Notes: generated by a model from the letters alone, not told the origin. 64,000 nt of DNA from Maribellus sp. YY47 (GCF_023111095.1 NZ_JALGYW010000011.1:1-64000); one strand, 5' to 3'; positions 46,955 through 56,511 are shown, counted from the first letter of the stretch. A program made the numbers and translations.

Positions 46955-47386
46955 ATGATAGTTGTTGACCTTATCAGAAATGCTTCAGGAGAGTTGTACG
47001 CGAAAATAAGTTACGAGCCTCAAAAGAACTACCTGCTGATGAAATGGGTGGGGCCATGTACCGAGGAAGAAGTTAAAACAGCTTCGATGCGTATGTATGA
47101 GTGGCAAAAAAGAGAAGGTTCGAAAAGAAACTGCAAGTTTCATGTACACGATACCAAGGAACTGGAAGGCGCCTGGGCCGGGTTGGTAGATTGGATTAAC
47201 AACTACTTTTTCCCGCTTAATTATGAATTTGGATTACGTTACAATATCAGTATCCTTTCGCCCGATATGTTTTCCAAATTTTCGTCGGTCGAATTAAAAA
47301 AGCGAAGCAACAATAAGGTCACAACTATCCTATGTGAAACAATCTCTCAGGCGGAATCGTGGATTTTTAAAAATTACGGGTTGTAA
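46955..47386 (+). CDS. Small soluble protein, possibly STAS/SpoIIAA-like
   Basis: 143 residues, not recognised with certainty. The pattern YLLMKWVGPCTEEEVKTASM, then an Asp-Thr pair in FHVHDTKELEGAW and a late YNISILSPD strand, recalls STAS/SpoIIAA-like small proteins of Bacteroidota, which have no known function. No signal peptide or membrane segment. It follows the cupin gene by 34 bases and probably shares its transcript; the shared regulator box suggests a common response. Confidence 0.6.
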   Translation: MIVVDLIRNASGELYAKISYEPQKNYLLMKWVGPCTEEEVKTASMRMYEWQKREGSKRNCKFHVHDTKELEGAWAGLVDWINNYFFPLNYEFGLRYNISILSPDMFSKFSSVELKKRSNNKVTTILCETISQAESWIFKNYGL

Positions 47387-47514
47387 CTTTTACCTCTTTT
47401 CAACGTCTTCTCGCAAATGATCTTTAGGCGCTCTAAAATTATTATCAAGGCACGCAACCTTTTAATTTTCAACAGCATCTACACTAGCATTAAACGTTAA
47501 TTCAAAGCACCCAC

Positions 47515-48840
47515 ATGAAAACAATTAAACTCTTTTTATTACTACTGCTCCTGATTTTCTTTTATTCAGGAAGAGGGCAACAGTTCTGGCTGACCACCAA
47601 TGAATTTTGGGGTGGCCCCAAAACCGGTATAACCATTTCGAACGATTCAGTGATTATAGTAAGTACCCGTAATTCGGTATTACGAAGTACCGATGAATGC
47701 AACAGCCTTGAAAAAGGATTGGACTGTTCGGAACTATTCACGGTTTACGCCTCAAACAACGGAAGAGTATTTGCCGGAGGAAAAGGTAAAATATTCTTTT
47801 CGGATGACACCGGAGTCACCTGGGATTCTATTGCGATCAACTCTATTTACCCGGTAACTCAATTTGCGGAGAATAGTTACGGAGAATTATTTGCGATTAC
47901 CGGAGTAGAAGAAAAGGGAGACGGAATCTTTTTCTCAGGCGACAATGGAGTCTCTTGGGGAAAACGTAACAACGGGCTTAACTCCAACCCTGGTTGTACC
48001 AAGGTCGCTGTTGATAAAAATGACCGGATTTATCTCATCATTTCAGACATAAACAGCACCGGTGCCGGTGGTCTATATATTTCTGAAACCAGTGCTTTGA
48101 TGTGGCAAAAAATAACCATCAATGTAGATAATCTACCCAATCCAATCAAAATAGTTAAGGCGACCGGATTATCAGTTCTTGAAAATGACAGCATTTACCT
48201 CAGTTTTAATGGAGTTTCAACTAACTTTTATATAGGTTTAAATCTAAGTAAAAGTATTAACGATGTTTCAAACACTAGTCCATGGAACGTAATGCAAATG
48301 GGTGAACACGCTCATTGGTGGGAAGATGACCCGATTAACAACAGATATATCTCACAAAATGGCGATTGGTACAGTTCAATAAACGGGTACATTTCTAACG
48401 GTGGCACTTGCTTTTCAAATGATGGAAAAAATTGGAAAATTTTGGACTACGGACTCGGCACTGATACTTTAAACGTAAGAACGGAGCAGTTTTTTGTAGA
48501 AACCCCAGACGGAAGAATTTTTATGATCCAAAAATATGACGAAAAGATCTACAAAACAGATAAGAGCCTGGTTACAGATATTCCTGCGCCTGTTGAAAAT
48601 AAATTTGAAGCTTCTGTATACCCCAATCCGGTGCTGAGAGGTGAACAACTGACGGTAAGGTTAAACAATTACATTGGATCAACTGAAATTTCCTTCTATG
48701 ATATTACCGGGCGAAAAATGTATTCCAATCCGGACTTGGCACCGGAAAACACATTTATGGCGCCGATCCGTTCGGGAATATATTTTGTACAGGTAAAATC
48801 GCAACAAAACGAGCAAACCATAAAAATACTTGTACAGTAG
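47515..48840 (+). CDS. Secreted protein with type IX sorting domain, BNR/sortilin-like repeats
   Basis: 441 residues. Signal peptide to about residue 21. The N-terminal 350 residues have repeated BNR/Asp-box-like blades (FFSDDTGVTWDS, FFSGDNGVSWGK, CFSNDGKNWK), probably a beta-propeller. The C-terminal 75 residues are a type A sorting domain of the type IX system (VYPNPVLRGEQLTVR, ISFYDITGRKMY, SGIYFVQV), so it is exported across the outer membrane or held on the surface. It lies 128 bases after the cupin unit; TAATTTTC at 47463 is a near-match -7 element. Confidence 0.88.
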   Translation: MKTIKLFLLLLLLIFFYSGRGQQFWLTTNEFWGGPKTGITISNDSVIIVSTRNSVLRSTDECNSLEKGLDCSELFTVYASNNGRVFAGGKGKIFFSDDTGVTWDSIAINSIYPVTQFAENSYGELFAITGVEEKGDGIFFSGDNGVSWGKRNNGLNSNPGCTKVAVDKNDRIYLIISDINSTGAGGLYISETSALMWQKITINVDNLPNPIKIVKATGLSVLENDSIYLSFNGVSTNFYIGLNLSKSINDVSNTSPWNVMQMGEHAHWWEDDPINNRYISQNGDWYSSINGYISNGGTCFSNDGKNWKILDYGLGTDTLNVRTEQFFVETPDGRIFMIQKYDEKIYKTDKSLVTDIPAPVENKFEASVYPNPVLRGEQLTVRLNNYIGSTEISFYDITGRKMYSNPDLAPENTFMAPIRSGIYFVQVKSQQNEQTIKILVQ

Positions 48841-48858
48841 CTTTCTCATCTATTCGGT

Positions 48859-48866
48859 TAATTTTG
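48859..48866 (+). promoter_or_regulatory. -7 promoter element of the pentapeptide-repeat gene
   Basis: TAATTTTG, an exact TAnnTTTG match, 18 bases before the start codon and inside the short gap after the sorting-domain gene. Expected transcription start is about 48873. Confidence 0.55.
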
Positions 48867-48883
48867 TATGAAAATTATGAAGC

Positions 48884-49453
48884 ATGGGAAAGTTTACCGA
48901 AGGAAAAACCTTTAAAAATGAAAAATTCAGCGATCTGGATGTTAAAGGGACTGAATTTGAAGGCTGCCAATTCATCAATTGTAATTTTGCCGAAGTCAAC
49001 CTCGAAGGAACAATGTTCGTGGATTGCACTTTTGACACCTGTGATCTGGGCATGGCTACCATCCGAAACACTGCTTTTCAGAATGTGGAGTTTAAAAATT
49101 GCAAGCTGATCGGACTGGCATTCGACGAGTGTAATCCTTTCCTGCTTAACATGAAATTCGATCACTGCAACCTCAGCTTTTCGATTTTTTATAAACTGAA
49201 GCTGAAAAAAACAAGGTTTACCGCCTGTAAACTCGAAGAAGCAGATTTTTCAGAAGCAGATCTTACAGAAGCTGTCTTTGCTGATTGCGACCTGATCGGT
49301 GCTATTTTTGAGAATACCAATCTTGAATATGCCGATTTATCAACTGCCTATCAGTTTTCGATCGATCCCGAAAAAAATGAAATTTACAATGCCCGTTTCT
49401 CTCATCAAAACGTGATCGGGCTTTTACACAAGTACGACATCATCGTCGAATAA
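48884..49453 (+). CDS. Pentapeptide-repeat protein
   Basis: 189 residues built almost wholly of A(D/N)LXX-type pentapeptides (for example SEADLTEAVFADCDLIGAIF), which fold as a right-handed quadrilateral helix. Family members include DNA-gyrase protecting Qnr/MfpA proteins and many of unknown role. Length and uniform repeats resemble the Qnr-like group, but no sequence mark of gyrase binding can be identified, so resistance function is not claimed. It has its own promoter (48859). Confidence 0.85.
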   Translation: MGKFTEGKTFKNEKFSDLDVKGTEFEGCQFINCNFAEVNLEGTMFVDCTFDTCDLGMATIRNTAFQNVEFKNCKLIGLAFDECNPFLLNMKFDHCNLSFSIFYKLKLKKTRFTACKLEEADFSEADLTEAVFADCDLIGAIFENTNLEYADLSTAYQFSIDPEKNEIYNARFSHQNVIGLLHKYDIIVE

Positions 49454-49459
49454 ATTGCT

Positions 49460-49467
49460 TATTTTTG
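49460..49467 (+). promoter_or_regulatory. -7 promoter element of rarA
   Basis: TATTTTTG, an exact TAnnTTTG match, 41 bases before the rarA start and just after the stop of the pentapeptide gene. Confidence 0.55.
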
Positions 49468-49507
49468 TGCCTCAACAAAGTCTTCCGACTGTAAAAAATC
49501 CGGAACA

Positions 49508-50779
49508 ATGAGCAATCAACCACTTGCAGAACGCCTTCGCCCGCGCACGCTCGACGATTACATCGGGCAGGAGCATTTAGTGGGGAAAGGTGCGGTTTTG
49601 CGAAAGATGATTGAATCCGGGAACATTACTTCACTGATTTTGTGGGGACCTCCCGGAGTTGGAAAAACAACCCTGGCACGCATTATTGCCAATACACTCG
49701 ATCGTCCGTTTTTCACTTTAAGTGCGATCAACTCGGGCGTAAAAGACATTCGGGAGGTGATTGAGAAAGCAAAAAAACAACAATTTTTTAGCCGCCCTAA
49801 TCCGATCCTGTTTATCGACGAGATCCACCGTTTTAGCAAGTCACAGCAGGATTCACTTTTAGGCGCAGTTGAAGACGGAACCATTACACTGGTGGGTGCA
49901 ACCACCGAAAATCCCTCGTTCGAGGTCATTTCTCCCCTGCTTTCGCGTTGTCAGGTGTACATTCTGAATCACCTTGATAAGGAAGCGCTTCTGAATATTA
50001 TCGCGCAGGCAATAAAAAAAGACAGTGTTCTGAAAGAAAAAAAGATCACGCTGGAAGAAGATCAGGCGATGTTGCGTTTCTCGGGAGGAGATGCCCGGAA
50101 ACTGTTGAATGTTCTGGAACTGGTGGTGATGGGAGAAGAAGGCAACGATATTACAATCACCGATAAAAAAGTAACTGACCGTTTGCAAAAGAACCTGGCG
50201 ATTTACGACAAGCAGGGAGAAATGCATTACGACATTATTTCAGCCTTTATAAAAAGCATCAGGGGAGGCGATCCCGATGCCGCGGTGTACTGGCTGGCCC
50301 GGATGCTCGAAGGTGGCGAGGACATAAAATTTATCGCCCGTCGTTTGCTGATACTTTCAGCTGAAGATGTAGGACTTGCCAATCCCAATGCCCTGTTGCT
50401 GGCACAAAGCACTTTTGATGCGGTTCACAAGATAGGGAATCCGGAGGCCCGGATTATCCTTTCGGAATGCGTGATATACCTGGCTACTTCGCCCAAAAGC
50501 AATTCGGCCTACGAAGCCATTGATGCGGCTATTGCGACAGTCAGAAGAACAGGGAACCTCGCGGTGCCGCTACATATTCGAAACGCACCAACCAAGTTGA
50601 TGAAGGAAATTGGTTACGGGAAAGATTACAAATACGCTCATGCCTACGATGGCAATTTTGTAGAGCAGGACTTTTTGCCCAAAGAAGTTAAATCGGAACG
50701 TTTTTATCATCCGCAACAAAATGCCTCGGAAGTGAAAATCCTGGAGCGTTTAAGAAAATGGTGGGGAAAACGGTTTTAG
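49508..50779 (+). CDS. rarA: Replication-associated recombination protein A
   Basis: 423 residues, full-length AAA+ ATPase of the RarA/MgsA/WRNIP1 family, related to clamp loaders. Walker A is WGPPGVGKTTLARIIA (about 46-61); Walker B and the DExx box are ILFIDEIHRF; sensor 1 lies in VGATTENPSFEV. The C-terminal half (tetramerisation) has GGEDIKFIARRLLILSAEDV and YKYAHAYDGNFVEQDF. It acts at stalled replication forks. Followed by the heptad repeat element. Confidence 0.96.
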   Translation: MSNQPLAERLRPRTLDDYIGQEHLVGKGAVLRKMIESGNITSLILWGPPGVGKTTLARIIANTLDRPFFTLSAINSGVKDIREVIEKAKKQQFFSRPNPILFIDEIHRFSKSQQDSLLGAVEDGTITLVGATTENPSFEVISPLLSRCQVYILNHLDKEALLNIIAQAIKKDSVLKEKKITLEEDQAMLRFSGGDARKLLNVLELVVMGEEGNDITITDKKVTDRLQKNLAIYDKQGEMHYDIISAFIKSIRGGDPDAAVYWLARMLEGGEDIKFIARRLLILSAEDVGLANPNALLLAQSTFDAVHKIGNPEARIILSECVIYLATSPKSNSAYEAIDAAIATVRRTGNLAVPLHIRNAPTKLMKEIGYGKDYKYAHAYDGNFVEQDFLPKEVKSERFYHPQQNASEVKILERLRKWWGKRF

Positions 50780-50785
50780 TCCTTT

Positions 50786-50856
50786 GTCATTAGCCATCGG
50801 TCACTGATCATTAGTTGAAAATTCCAAATGACCAGTGACAAATGACCGATGATGGC
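50786..50856. repeat. Inverted heptad-repeat element (GTCATTN/GTCACTG type)
   Basis: Between convergent rarA and the isomerase gene. Left arm heptads GTCATTA, GCCATCG, GTCACTG, ATCATTA; the right arm, in reverse complement, reads GTCATTT, GTCACTG, GTCATTT. TCACTGATCATT pairs with AATGACCAGTGA at 11 of 12 positions with a 13-base loop. Independent of the GAGTATT element at 43566 but built on the same principle. It may end transcription from both sides. Confidence 0.65.
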
Positions 50857-50858
50857 TT

Positions 50859-51857
50859 TTAAACCAAAATATTCTTACAATATTCAACACATTTTATAAT
50901 TTCTTGCTGTGCATCAGAGCCCTCCGGAATTTTATATTCCAGCTCAATATCGGCATAAATAGGCCATTTATTCTTTTTGATCAGTCCCAGAATATCTGCC
51001 AGCGGCGTATCGCCTTCTCCCCACGGACGATTGGTGTTCGAAGGTTCCGCATTTTTAGCTGTTTTATCTTTTAAATGAATGCTGTAAATCCGGTCGTGCA
51101 ATTTTTCGATAAGCTCGTTAGGATGTTTCCCGGTTGAACCGAAATAGTGGCCCACGTCCAGATTCAATTTATTCGCCGGTGAATGCGCCAGAAAATCTTC
51201 GAAGTTAAAACCGGGTTGTTCTCCCGGCTGAGAATGGTTGTGATAAGCAGCGACCATACCGTGTTTTTCGGCAAACTTTCCTAATCTTCTGCAAGCTTGG
51301 TCGCCAATCTCGTTGGTAACAGCGCCGGCACCCAATACTTTAGCAGCTTTAAACGCATAATCGGTTTCTTCGTCGCTCCAATTGGCAGGAGAGAATTTTA
51401 CGGTATGGATATGAATACCTGCCTCGTCGAACATCTTCTTCAACTCTTTGTACTTTTCAAAGTCACACGATGTCCGCCATTCTTTTTGCTTTTCGGCAGC
51501 TTCCTGGCGAGCTAGCAGGTAAGCTTCCGCAGCAGCGGCCTCTTCTTCTTCGGTTTGTCCATCTTTCCTCGGCGGGATTGGAGGACCTGGAGGCAGGCCG
51601 GCAAATTCTTCCGCTACAGGGCCCATTAACTCCAGCGAAGTAATATTGCCCTGTTTACAGTAGTTGATAATATCCTGCGCAGTGCTTGGCATGCTTCGCC
51701 AACTATAGGTGATTACTCCAATGTGAACACCACCAAAGGTCGATCCCGAATCGACAGGACTGCATGCAGCCAGCGGAGCAAAGGCCAGGGCAGTAGCTCC
51801 GGCAGCAGTGGCCCGAATAAAATTCCTCCGTGAAATGGAATGATTTTTCTGAGTCAT
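50859..51857 (-). CDS. Sugar-phosphate isomerase/epimerase-like TAT lipoprotein
   Basis: 332 residues. The N-terminus has a twin-arginine motif (SRRNFIRATAAGAT) and a lipobox (LAACS), so it is folded before export and anchored by lipid. The rest is a xylose-isomerase-like TIM barrel: segments SLELMGPVAEEFAG, AYHNHSQPGEQPGFNFEDF, NLDVGHYFGSTGK, YSIHLKDKTA and YADIELEYK hold the metal-site Glu, His and Asp residues. A 45-residue Ala/Glu-rich insert (about 95-140) interrupts it. It probably isomerises or epimerises a sugar in the periplasm; the substrate is unknown. Confidence 0.87.
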   Translation of the reverse strand: MTQKNHSISRRNFIRATAAGATALAFAPLAACSPVDSGSTFGGVHIGVITYSWRSMPSTAQDIINYCKQGNITSLELMGPVAEEFAGLPPGPPIPPRKDGQTEEEEAAAAEAYLLARQEAAEKQKEWRTSCDFEKYKELKKMFDEAGIHIHTVKFSPANWSDEETDYAFKAAKVLGAGAVTNEIGDQACRRLGKFAEKHGMVAAYHNHSQPGEQPGFNFEDFLAHSPANKLNLDVGHYFGSTGKHPNELIEKLHDRIYSIHLKDKTAKNAEPSNTNRPWGEGDTPLADILGLIKKNKWPIYADIELEYKIPEGSDAQQEIIKCVEYCKNILV

Positions 51858-52053
51858 ACGTTATGGTTTACTTGATTTAAGTGATTTAAAATTAACAGAA
51901 TTAATTGGAATTGAGAAACGCGAACATTGTTACCTTCACATTGAATAATAATTTATCCTCTTACGCCAAAGCTCAAAAAGAAAAGCTCCCCTTACATCCT
52001 TAATTCCCACGATGCAGTTTTAAATGCCCGATGCGTGTGTCTAATAAATGGAA

Positions 52054-52085
52054 ACAAAAAAATCCCGGATGATTCACCCGGGATT
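52054..52085 (-). terminator. Terminator of the OmpA-family lipoprotein gene
   Basis: Perfect stem AATCCCGG/CCGGGATT with a 9-base loop, followed on the minus strand by TTTTTGTTTC. Lies 24 bases after the stop. Confidence 0.9.
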
Positions 52086-52108
52086 CGTGTATTTGATATA
52101 ACAATCTG

Positions 52109-52816
52109 CTAGTTCAAATTTCCTTGTTCTGCCTGCTGAATCATTTGTTCGTTGGCCGTAATATAAATTTCAACACGACGATTTTGGGCTCTGCCTGCTG
52201 CTGTAGAGTTGTCGGCAACGGGTTCGTCGTAGGCTTTTCCTTCGGTTGTCAAACGACTTCCGCTTACGCCTTTACCAATCAGGAATTTCGATACCGATTC
52301 TGCACGTTCATTCGATAGTTTCTCATTAATCTCGCGTGAACCTGTGTTGTCAGTATGACCGTAAATGGTTACATCGGTTTGCGGATTCGACACCAAAGAA
52401 GCGGCAAATTTAGTAAGCGCTTGTTTCGATGTTTCGCTCAGCAAACTTTTTCCGGTTGCAAATAAAATACCGCTATCAAAGGTTACTTTAATGGCTTGCA
52501 GGTTATTTGCATCGGTTACTGATTCCACCTGTGCTCCTTCAATGGCTTCCAATTCGGCTTGTTGCTTATCCATTTTTTTTCCGATAAGAACACCGGCACC
52601 GGCACCTACTGCACCGCCTACGGCAGCACCTATCGCAGCACCCTTTCCTTTTCCGGCAATGGCTCCAATAGCAGCACCCAAAGCAGCGCCTCCGGTTCCG
52701 CCCAGAACTCCGCCTTTTGTGGTGTTACTTCTCTCTGCCCATTTTGTTCCTGAACAGCCGGCGAACATTAACGTGCCGCACAATAAAAAAATCAGGAAAT
52801 AATTCATTGTTTTCAT
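52109..52816 (-). CDS. OmpA-family lipoprotein with glycine-zipper segment
   Basis: 235 residues. Lipoprotein signal with lipobox FAGC. Residues 33-82 are a Gly/Ala-rich glycine zipper (repeats like GAAIGAIAGKGKGAAIGAAV), which can form membrane-active helices. The C-terminal OmpA domain (about 110-228) has TIYGHTDNTGSREINEKLSN, SGSRLTTEGKAYDEP and AQNRRVEIYI and binds peptidoglycan. Such proteins tie the outer membrane to the wall; compare the larger OmpA protein at 15723. Start at 52807 (MNYFLIF) is possible; a near -7 element (TATCTTTA) lies at 52852. Confidence 0.88.
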   Translation of the reverse strand: MKTMNYFLIFLLCGTLMFAGCSGTKWAERSNTTKGGVLGGTGGAALGAAIGAIAGKGKGAAIGAAVGGAVGAGAGVLIGKKMDKQQAELEAIEGAQVESVTDANNLQAIKVTFDSGILFATGKSLLSETSKQALTKFAASLVSNPQTDVTIYGHTDNTGSREINEKLSNERAESVSKFLIGKGVSGSRLTTEGKAYDEPVADNSTAAGRAQNRRVEIYITANEQMIQQAEQGNLN

Positions 52817-52932
52817 ATGTATTTCAATTTTGAGGTATTAAAACTTAAGTGTAAAGATATAACGAGCGTTGATATATTGTATTTCCATTTTAGTTAAATA
52901 AAGAAAATGACGATGACTTTGTTCATCCAGAA

Positions 52933-52967
52933 CAAAAAAAAACCGGCTTGTCAAACGACAAACCGGT
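52933..52967 (-). terminator. Terminator of the ribosomal protein operon
   Basis: On the minus strand: stem ACCGG(T)TTGTCG..GACAA(G)CCGGT with a central loop, followed by a run of nine T residues. It lies 25 bases after rplQ and ends the large operon. Confidence 0.92.
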
Positions 52968-52991
52968 CTTCTGTATTGTTCAAGAAATACT

Positions 52992-53555
52992 CTATTCTTC
53001 TTTCTTTTCTTCAGCTGAGTCTGCGCTTTCCTCTGCTTTTGGTTCCTCAACAACTGGTGTTTCAGCTACCTTTGCTTTGGGTGTTTCAACTTTAGTTTCA
53101 GCTACAGGAACAGTAGTTTCCGCTTTTTTGCTTCCACTCCGACGCGAACGACGTTTTTTACCTTTTCCTGCTTCTTCTTTACCAGCCATCATCAGTTCGT
53201 TGAAATCAACCAACTCCATGATACACATTTCAGCGTTATCACCTATGCGGTTTCCTGTTTTCAGGATTCGGGTATAACCTCCAGGACGATCGGCAACTTT
53301 AGCAGCTACTTCTCTGAATAATTCAGTAACGGCTTCCTTACTCTGCAGATAGCTAAATACTACCCTGCGAGAATGAGTTGTGTCGTCTTTTGCTTTGGTA
53401 ATCAATGGCTCAACATACATACGCAAAGCTTTCGCTTTTGCAACAGTAGTTGTAATTCTCTTATGCTCGATAAGAGAACTAGCCATGTTTGCCAACATCG
53501 CTTTACGATGTGCTGATTTACGGCCTAAATGATTAAATTTCTTATTATGTCTCAT
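52992..53555 (-). CDS. rplQ: 50S ribosomal protein L17
   Basis: 187 residues. The first 120 are the conserved L17 core ([31 protein letters not shown]), bound to 23S rRNA near the exit tunnel. The remaining 65 are a Lys/Ala/Glu/Val-rich tail ([20 protein letters not shown]) of the kind seen in Bacteroidota, probably disordered. Last gene of the operon, six bases after rpoA. Confidence 0.96.
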   Translation of the reverse strand: MRHNKKFNHLGRKSAHRKAMLANMASSLIEHKRITTTVAKAKALRMYVEPLITKAKDDTTHSRRVVFSYLQSKEAVTELFREVAAKVADRPGGYTRILKTGNRIGDNAEMCIMELVDFNELMMAGKEEAGKGKKRRSRRSGSKKAETTVPVAETKVETPKAKVAETPVVEEPKAEESADSAEEKKEE

Positions 53556-53561
53556 TGCTTG

Positions 53562-54554
53562 TTACTCCTTATCAAGTTTATACTTGGAAATATCCATTCC
53601 AAAGTTCAGACCCATGTTATCCAGGAGGTCATCCAATTCCGTTAACGATTTCTTTCCGAAGTTTCTGAATTTCAACAAGTCGTTGCGGTTATAGGTAACC
53701 AGGTCGCCTAATGTATCAACATCGGCAGCTTTCAAACAGTTCAATGCACGAACTGAAAGATCCATATCAACAAGTTTAGTTTTCAGCAACTGACGCATGT
53801 GCAGTACTTCTTCATCAAACTCTTCGTTTGCAAATTTCTCATCCGTGTCAAGAGTGATCTTTTCGTCTGAGAAAAGCATGAAGTGATAAATCAGAATTTT
53901 AGCTGCTTCTTTTAATGCGTCTTTTGGGTGGATAGAACCGTCGGTAGCGATGTCTAAAACCAGCTTTTCATAGTCGGTTTTTTGTTCAACACGGTAGTTT
54001 TCAACAGCGTATTTCACGTTTTTAATCGGTGTGAAAATTGAATCGATCGGAATCAATCCAAATTCTTCTTCCACCGGTTTGTTTTCCACCCCGGGAACAT
54101 AACCACGACCTTTGTTAATGGTTATCTCCATCTGGATTTTTACATCAGGTTCCATTCTGCAAATTACAAGTCCCGGGTTTAACACACGGAAACCAGTCAT
54201 AAATTTGTTGATGTCGCCTGCAGTAAGTTGTTCCTGTCCGGTAACCGATATAGAAACTTTTTCACTGTCAAAGTCTTCTACTTCGTTTTTAAAACGAACC
54301 TGTTTCAGATTAAGGATAATCTCAGTTACATCTTCAATAACTCCTTTAATCGTAGAAAACTCATGGTCAACACCTTCAATTTTAACAGTTGTAATTGCAT
54401 AGCCTTCCAACGACGATAAAAGGATTCGACGCAGCGCATTACCTACCGTAATACCGTACCCAGGTTCTAAGGGACGAAACTCGAATTTGCCGACTTTGTC
54501 GTCGGACTCTAACATTATCACCTTGTCAGGCTTCTGGAATGCTAATATTGCCAT
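53562..54554 (-). CDS. rpoA: RNA polymerase alpha subunit
   Basis: 330 residues. The N-terminal domain (to about 230) dimerises and assembles the core enzyme; the start [20 protein letters not shown] is typical of this phylum. The C-terminal domain (about 255-320, [17 protein letters not shown] helix-hairpin-helix followed by [13 protein letters not shown]) contacts DNA and regulators. Normal length. It lies 20 bases after rpsD and 6 before rplQ. Confidence 0.97.
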   Translation of the reverse strand: MAILAFQKPDKVIMLESDDKVGKFEFRPLEPGYGITVGNALRRILLSSLEGYAITTVKIEGVDHEFSTIKGVIEDVTEIILNLKQVRFKNEVEDFDSEKVSISVTGQEQLTAGDINKFMTGFRVLNPGLVICRMEPDVKIQMEITINKGRGYVPGVENKPVEEEFGLIPIDSIFTPIKNVKYAVENYRVEQKTDYEKLVLDIATDGSIHPKDALKEAAKILIYHFMLFSDEKITLDTDEKFANEEFDEEVLHMRQLLKTKLVDMDLSVRALNCLKAADVDTLGDLVTYNRNDLLKFRNFGKKSLTELDDLLDNMGLNFGMDISKYKLDKE

Positions 54555-54574
54555 AATAACTTTAGTAAAATTTA

Positions 54575-55183
54575 TTATTTTGAATACAACTCTACGATCA
54601 GTTGTTCTTTGATGTTTTCTGGAATTTCTTCGCGTTCCGGACGGTTCAGAAATTTACCGGCCAATTTTTCTCCATCCCACTCCAACCATTCGTATTGTGA
54701 ACTTCTACGCGAATGCAATGAGTCAGTAATTGCTTCCAACGATTTTGATTTTTCACGGACACCAATAACGTCGCCCGGTTTAACCAAATAAGATGGAATG
54801 TTTACTACGTTTCCGTTTACAGTTATGTGTCGGTGCGAAACAAACTGACGAGCAGCAGCTCTTGTTTTTGCAATACCCATACGGAAAACAACGTTATCCA
54901 ATCTTGATTCAAGTAACTGCAGCAATACTTCACCGGTTACACCTTTAGAAGCTTGTGCTTTTTTGAACAAAGAGCGGAACTGTCTTTCCAGTATACCATA
55001 GGTATATTTTGCTTTTTGTTTTTCCTTTAACTGTAAGCCGTATTCAGAAGTTTTTCTTCTTTTTGCAGCCAAACCATGCATTCCGGGAGGATAGTTTTTG
55101 TGCTCAAAAACTTTATCCGGTCCGAAGATTGGTTCGCCGAATTTACGGGCGATTTTAGATTTTGGTCCTCTATATCTTGCCAT
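54575..55183 (-). CDS. rpsD: 30S ribosomal protein S4
   Basis: 202 residues, single full-length S4. [20 protein letters not shown] starts it, and the S4 RNA-binding domain ([37 protein letters not shown]) lies in the middle. It binds 16S rRNA early in 30S assembly. No zinc-finger cysteines at the N-terminus. Spaced 18 bases after rpsK and 20 before rpoA. Confidence 0.97.
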   Translation of the reverse strand: MARYRGPKSKIARKFGEPIFGPDKVFEHKNYPPGMHGLAAKRRKTSEYGLQLKEKQKAKYTYGILERQFRSLFKKAQASKGVTGEVLLQLLESRLDNVVFRMGIAKTRAAARQFVSHRHITVNGNVVNIPSYLVKPGDVIGVREKSKSLEAITDSLHSRRSSQYEWLEWDGEKLAGKFLNRPEREEIPENIKEQLIVELYSK

Positions 55184-55201
55184 TTCCTTTTCGTTTTAAA
55201 A

Positions 55202-55591
55202 TTAAACTCTACGTCTTTTAGGAGGCCTGCAACCATTGTGTGGAAGCGGTGTAACATCTACAATCTCGGTTACCTGGATACCTATAGTAGCCAGTGCACG
55301 GATAGCAGATTCACGACCGTTACCAGGTCCTTTAACGAACACCTTAACTTTACGAAGTCCAAGGTCATAAGCAGTTTTTGCACACTCTTCAGAAGCAACC
55401 TGAGCTGCATAGGGAGTGTTCTTTTTAGAACCACGGAATCCTTTTTTACCAGCTGACGACCAGGAAATAACTTCCCCGTTCATATTAGTCAGCGTAACAA
55501 TGATATTGTTGAAAGACGAGTGGACATGAGCCATACCATTGGCTTCAACCACCACCGTTCTCTTTCTACTTGTTCCTGTTTTTTTTGCCAT
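55202..55591 (-). CDS. rpsK: 30S ribosomal protein S11
   Basis: 129 residues. Core motif [21 protein letters not shown]-terminal [16 protein letters not shown]. It is part of the 30S platform near the mRNA exit and interacts with S7. Normal length; 12 bases after rpsM. Confidence 0.97.
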   Translation of the reverse strand: MAKKTGTSRKRTVVVEANGMAHVHSSFNNIIVTLTNMNGEVISWSSAGKKGFRGSKKNTPYAAQVASEECAKTAYDLGLRKVKVFVKGPGNGRESAIRALATIGIQVTEIVDVTPLPHNGCRPPKRRRV

Positions 55592-55603
55592 AACTCAAAT
55601 TCC

Positions 55604-55981
55604 TTATTTAGTGGCCATTTTTTTGTTCGCAACAGTTTTACGCTTTCCTTTGCGGGTACGAGCGTTGTTCTTGGTGCTCTGTCCGCGTACCGGTAAACCG
55701 ATACGGTGACGAATACCGCGGTAACAACCGATGTCCATCAAACGTTTGATGTTCATCTGGATCTCAGAACGCAATTCTCCCTCTACTTTGAAGCTATTGC
55801 CAATAACTGTACGAATAGCAGCCAGCTGATCATCGTTCCATTCCTGTACCTTCATGTCTTTATCCACTCCGGCTTCTTCAAGAATCAGACTTGCCCTGCT
55901 ACGGCCAATACCATAAATATAGGTAAGGGCAACCTCACCTCTTTTATTATTTGGAATATCAACACCTACAATACGTGCCAT
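55604..55981 (-). CDS. rpsM: 30S ribosomal protein S13
   Basis: 125 residues: start [21 protein letters not shown]-terminal basic tail [20 protein letters not shown] that reaches the P-site tRNA in the 30S head. Normal length and position, 23 bases after rpmJ. Confidence 0.97.
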   Translation of the reverse strand: MARIVGVDIPNNKRGEVALTYIYGIGRSRASLILEEAGVDKDMKVQEWNDDQLAAIRTVIGNSFKVEGELRSEIQMNIKRLMDIGCYRGIRHRIGLPVRGQSTKNNARTRKGKRKTVANKKMATK

Positions 55982-56004
55982 AAATTTAATTTTTACAGAT
56001 TAAT

Positions 56005-56121
56005 TTACCCTTGACGTTGTTTAAACTTCGGGTTCTTTTTATTAATCACATACAAACGTCCTTTCCTGCGGATAATTTTGCAGTCGTCGCTACGTTTTTT
56101 TACTGAAACACGAGTTTTCAT
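56005..56121 (-). CDS. rpmJ: 50S ribosomal protein L36 (zinc-free form)
   Basis: 38 residues, read directly from the minus strand: it starts [20 protein letters not shown] and ends NPKFKQRQG. The classical L36 zinc ligands (three Cys, one His) are replaced; only one Cys remains. This C-minus form is usual in the phylum. It sits between infA (110 bases upstream) and rpsM (23 bases downstream). Confidence 0.95.
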   Translation of the reverse strand: MKTRVSVKKRSDDCKIIRRKGRLYVINKKNPKFKQRQG

Positions 56122-56231
56122 TTTAATTGTTGTTTTAAATTTTTAGGTATCTGATGTCCCGCACATTTCTGACGGGATAACTCACCTCTCCGTTTTTACG
56201 CGGACGTGACTCGTTTCAACTAATATACACT

Positions 56232-56453
56232 CTAATTTTTATATCTGAATGTTATTCTGCCTTTTGTCAGATCGTAAGGAGACATTTCGACTTTCACTTT
56301 ATCCCCGGGCAAAATTTTAATATAATGCATTCTCATTTTTCCTGAAATATGCCCCGTTATTACGTGGCCATTTTCAAGTTCAACGCGAAACATCGCGTTC
56401 GACAATGCTTCTATAATTGTTCCATCTTGTTCTATGGAAGATTGTTTTGCCAT
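56232..56453 (-). CDS. infA: Translation initiation factor IF-1
   Basis: 73 residues, an OB-fold protein that binds the ribosomal A site during initiation. Motifs: [39 protein letters not shown]. Here infA follows secY directly (58 bases); the methionine aminopeptidase gene often found between them in Bacteroidota is missing. The 110 bases to rpmJ contain only a weak hairpin. Confidence 0.97.
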   Translation of the reverse strand: MAKQSSIEQDGTIIEALSNAMFRVELENGHVITGHISGKMRMHYIKILPGDKVKVEMSPYDLTKGRITFRYKN

Positions 56454-56511
56454 AAAAAATCCTAATTACAAATTTTTGGTTAAAGTTCTTTTCTAACTCT
56501 CATTACTGTTT

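Noticed and set aside
48884-49453. Qnr-like quinolone resistance function for the pentapeptide-repeat protein
   Set aside because: The repeat fold alone does not show gyrase binding, and no Qnr-specific loops can be identified by eye.
56005-56121. Loss of zinc ligands in L36 (and S14) as a sign of decay
   Set aside because: C-minus forms are normal in Bacteroidota; the rest of both proteins is intact.
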